DNA of 42,094 bases from SZUA-448 sp045593785 (GTDB taxonomy: Bacteria; Bacillota; Clostridia; Lachnospirales; Lachnospiraceae). How positions within the stretch are numbered: position 1 is the first letter of the stretch; each line of letters begins with the position of its first letter. Of the stretch, positions 40,733 to 42,094 are shown in pieces. The notes beneath the pieces were generated by a model. The model searched no databases. It had not been told where the DNA came from and saw only the letters and a list, made by a program, of their open reading frames with translations. The translations under genes were made by a program, and so were the position numbers. The stretch is from the NCBI GenBank assembly GCA_045593785.1, contig JAZNXH010000139.1, positions 1-42,094 of the forward strand, written 5' to 3'.

Positions 40733-42094
40733 ATGGAGAAGAAACCGTATTATATTTCAACTGCGATTGCTTATACTTCGGGCAAGCCGCACATTGGTAA
40801 TACTTATGAAATTATCCTTGCGGATAGTATTGCAAGATACAAAAGAATGCAGGGTTATGAGGTATATTTCCAGACCGGTACCGACGAGCACGGTCAGAAG
40901 ATTGAGGAGAAGGCAGCAGCTGCCGGTGTAACTCCGAAAGAGTTTGTAGATGATATTGCCGGTCAGGTAAAGGCAATCTGGGACAAGATGAATACTTCTT
41001 ATGATAAGTTCATCCGTACCACGGATACAGATCATGAGCTCCAGATTCAGAAGATTTTCAAGAAGCTCTATGACCAGGGTGATATATATAAAGGATATTA
41101 TGAGGGTATGTATTGTACTCCGTGTGAGTCCTTCTTTACTTCTTCCCAGTTGGTGGATGGCAAATGTCCGGACTGCGGACGTGACTGCCAGCCGGCGAAG
41201 GAAGATGCTTATTTCCTGAAGCTTTCGAAGTATGCAGACCGTCTGATTGATTATATTAATACCCATCCGGAATTTATCCAGCCGGAATCCCGTAAGAACG
41301 AGATGATGAACAACTTCCTTCTTCCGGGTCTGCAGGACCTTTGTGTATCCCGTTCCACCTTCAAGTGGGGCGTTCCGGTAAGCTTTGATGAGAAGCATGT
41401 TGTATATGTATGGATTGATGCGCTCAGCAACTACATCACCGGTCTTGGCTATGATGTAGATGGCAACAACGGCGAGATGTATAAGAAGTTCTGGCCGGCA
41501 GACCTGCATCTGATTGGTAAGGATATCGTTCGTTTCCATACGATTTACTGGCCGATCTTACTGATGGCAATGGATCTTCCGCTTCCGAAGCAGGTATTCG
41601 GTCACCCGTGGCTGTTGTCAAACGGCGGCAAGATGAGCAAGTCCGTTGGTAATATCATGTATGCAGACGACCTTGCAGAGCTCTTCAGTGTGGACGGCGT
41701 TCGTTATTTTGTATTGCATGAGACTCCGTTTGAGAATGACGGCGTAATTACTTACGACCTTCTGGTAGAGCGTATCAACTCTGACCTTGCAAACACGCTT
41801 GGTAATCTGGTGAACCGTACCATCTCCATGACGAACAAGTATTTTGATGGTGTGGTAACGAATGCAGGCGTAAGCGAAGAGGTTGACGATGAGTTGCTTG
41901 CCATTGCAAAGAATGTAAAGGCAAAGGTGGATGAGAAGATGGAGGGTCTGCACATTGCGGATGCCATTACCGAGCTCTTTACCCTGTTCAAACGTTGCAA
42001 TAAATATATTGATGAGACGATGCCGTGGGCATTGGCTAAGGATGAGGCAAAGAAAGATCGTCTTGCGACTGTATTGTACAATCTGACCGAGTGC
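40733..42094 (+). CDS. metG: methionyl-tRNA synthetase (3' end cut by window edge)
   Basis: Charges tRNA-Met with methionine. 454 codons are visible and the frame is open at the right edge; the family has about 500-670 residues. The Rossmann core shows YYISTAIAYTSGKPHIGN (HIGH-like PHIGN), the zinc knuckle CTPC ... CPDC, WIDALSNYITGLGY, FHTIYWP and GGKMSKSVGN (KMSKS). The anticodon-binding helices have begun at the edge. In Bacillus metS follows abrB; here five genes lie between. The ribosome binding site GGAAAGG is somewhat far from the ATG. Confidence 0.97.
   Translation, partial: MEKKPYYISTAIAYTSGKPHIGNTYEIILADSIARYKRMQGYEVYFQTGTDEHGQKIEEKAAAAGVTPKEFVDDIAGQVKAIWDKMNTSYDKFIRTTDTDHELQIQKIFKKLYDQGDIYKGYYEGMYCTPCESFFTSSQLVDGKCPDCGRDCQPAKEDAYFLKLSKYADRLIDYINTHPEFIQPESRKNEMMNNFLLPGLQDLCVSRSTFKWGVPVSFDEKHVVYVWIDALSNYITGLGYDVDGNNGEMYKKFWPADLHLIGKDIVRFHTIYWPILLMAMDLPLPKQVFGHPWLLSNGGKMSKSVGNIMYADDLAELFSVDGVRYFVLHETPFENDGVITYDLLVERINSDLANTLGNLVNRTISMTNKYFDGVVTNAGVSEEVDDELLAIAKNVKAKVDEKMEGLHIADAITELFTLFKRCNKYIDETMPWALAKDEAKKDRLATVLYNLTEC

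Noticed and set aside
1..42094. CRISPR arrays, insertion sequences, prophage, rRNA or tRNA genes
   Set aside because: No regularly spaced repeats, transposase or integrase-like frames, attachment repeats, rRNA segments or tRNA cloverleaves were found on reading; the window is essentially a conserved origin region.

Overview
The window spans a bacterial chromosome origin. Going left from oriC the genes run dnaA, dnaN, yaaA, recF, gyrB, gyrA; going right they run rpmH, rnpA, yidD, yidC, jag, mnmE, mnmG, rsmG, parA, parB. This is the classical Firmicutes origin arrangement. The genes present (an S4-domain YaaA, a Jag protein with KH and R3H domains, spmA, ricT, abrB, DUF4446, an M18 aminopeptidase), the moderate GC content and the strong AGGAGG ribosome binding sites point to an anaerobic clostridium. 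Lachnospiraceae is my best inference; the genus cannot be read from the sequence.

Layout. 1-8271: minus-strand replication block, with gyrA cut by the left edge. 8272-8655: oriC with four perfect DnaA boxes. A second origin part, a DnaA-trio-like unwinding candidate, lies between dnaA and dnaN. 8656-16298: plus-strand ribosome, membrane insertion and tRNA modification genes. 16326-18524: a GNAT-like protein and a soluble DegS/DegU-like two-component pair. 18540-21990: parS, parA, parB (with an internal parS), DUF4446 and an HD-GYP-type protein. 22053-24912: an OmpR-type regulator and membrane kinase, convergent with a membrane-anchored cell-wall amidase. 25031-28892: a heterodimeric ABC exporter operon preceded by a promoter-operator, a 28-codon leader ORF and an intrinsic terminator. 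28912-29727: a small alarmone synthetase. 29928-34256: the yaaR-holB-ricT-methyltransferase-rsmI-abrB block known from Bacillus. 34544-36156: an S1-domain protein and spmA, converging on one shared terminator. 36244-38885: a two-gene unit, a HTH-less LacI-like/GGDEF diguanylate cyclase and an uncharacterised protein with a PD-(D/E)XK-like motif and a winged helix. 39079-42094: an M18 aminopeptidase, a strongly structured leader RNA with its own consensus promoter, and metG, cut by the right edge.

How the parts work together. Replication initiation (DnaA, oriC), elongation (DnaN, HolB), topology (GyrAB), repair (RecF) and segregation (ParABS) are clustered at the origin. They sit beside translation-quality genes (RnpA, MnmE/G, RsmG, RsmI, MetG) and developmental or signalling genes (RicT, AbrB, SpmA, (p)ppGpp and cyclic-di-GMP enzymes).

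The most interesting candidates are: (1) the leader peptide plus terminator in front of the ABC exporter, which resembles ribosome-mediated attenuation of bmrCD in Bacillus; (2) the structured RNA in front of metG, closed by a long near-perfect stem and matching no riboswitch or T-box I recognise; and (3) the cytoplasmic LacI-like/GGDEF receptor paired with an unknown nuclease-like protein. All calls were made by reading; no database search or folding program was run.
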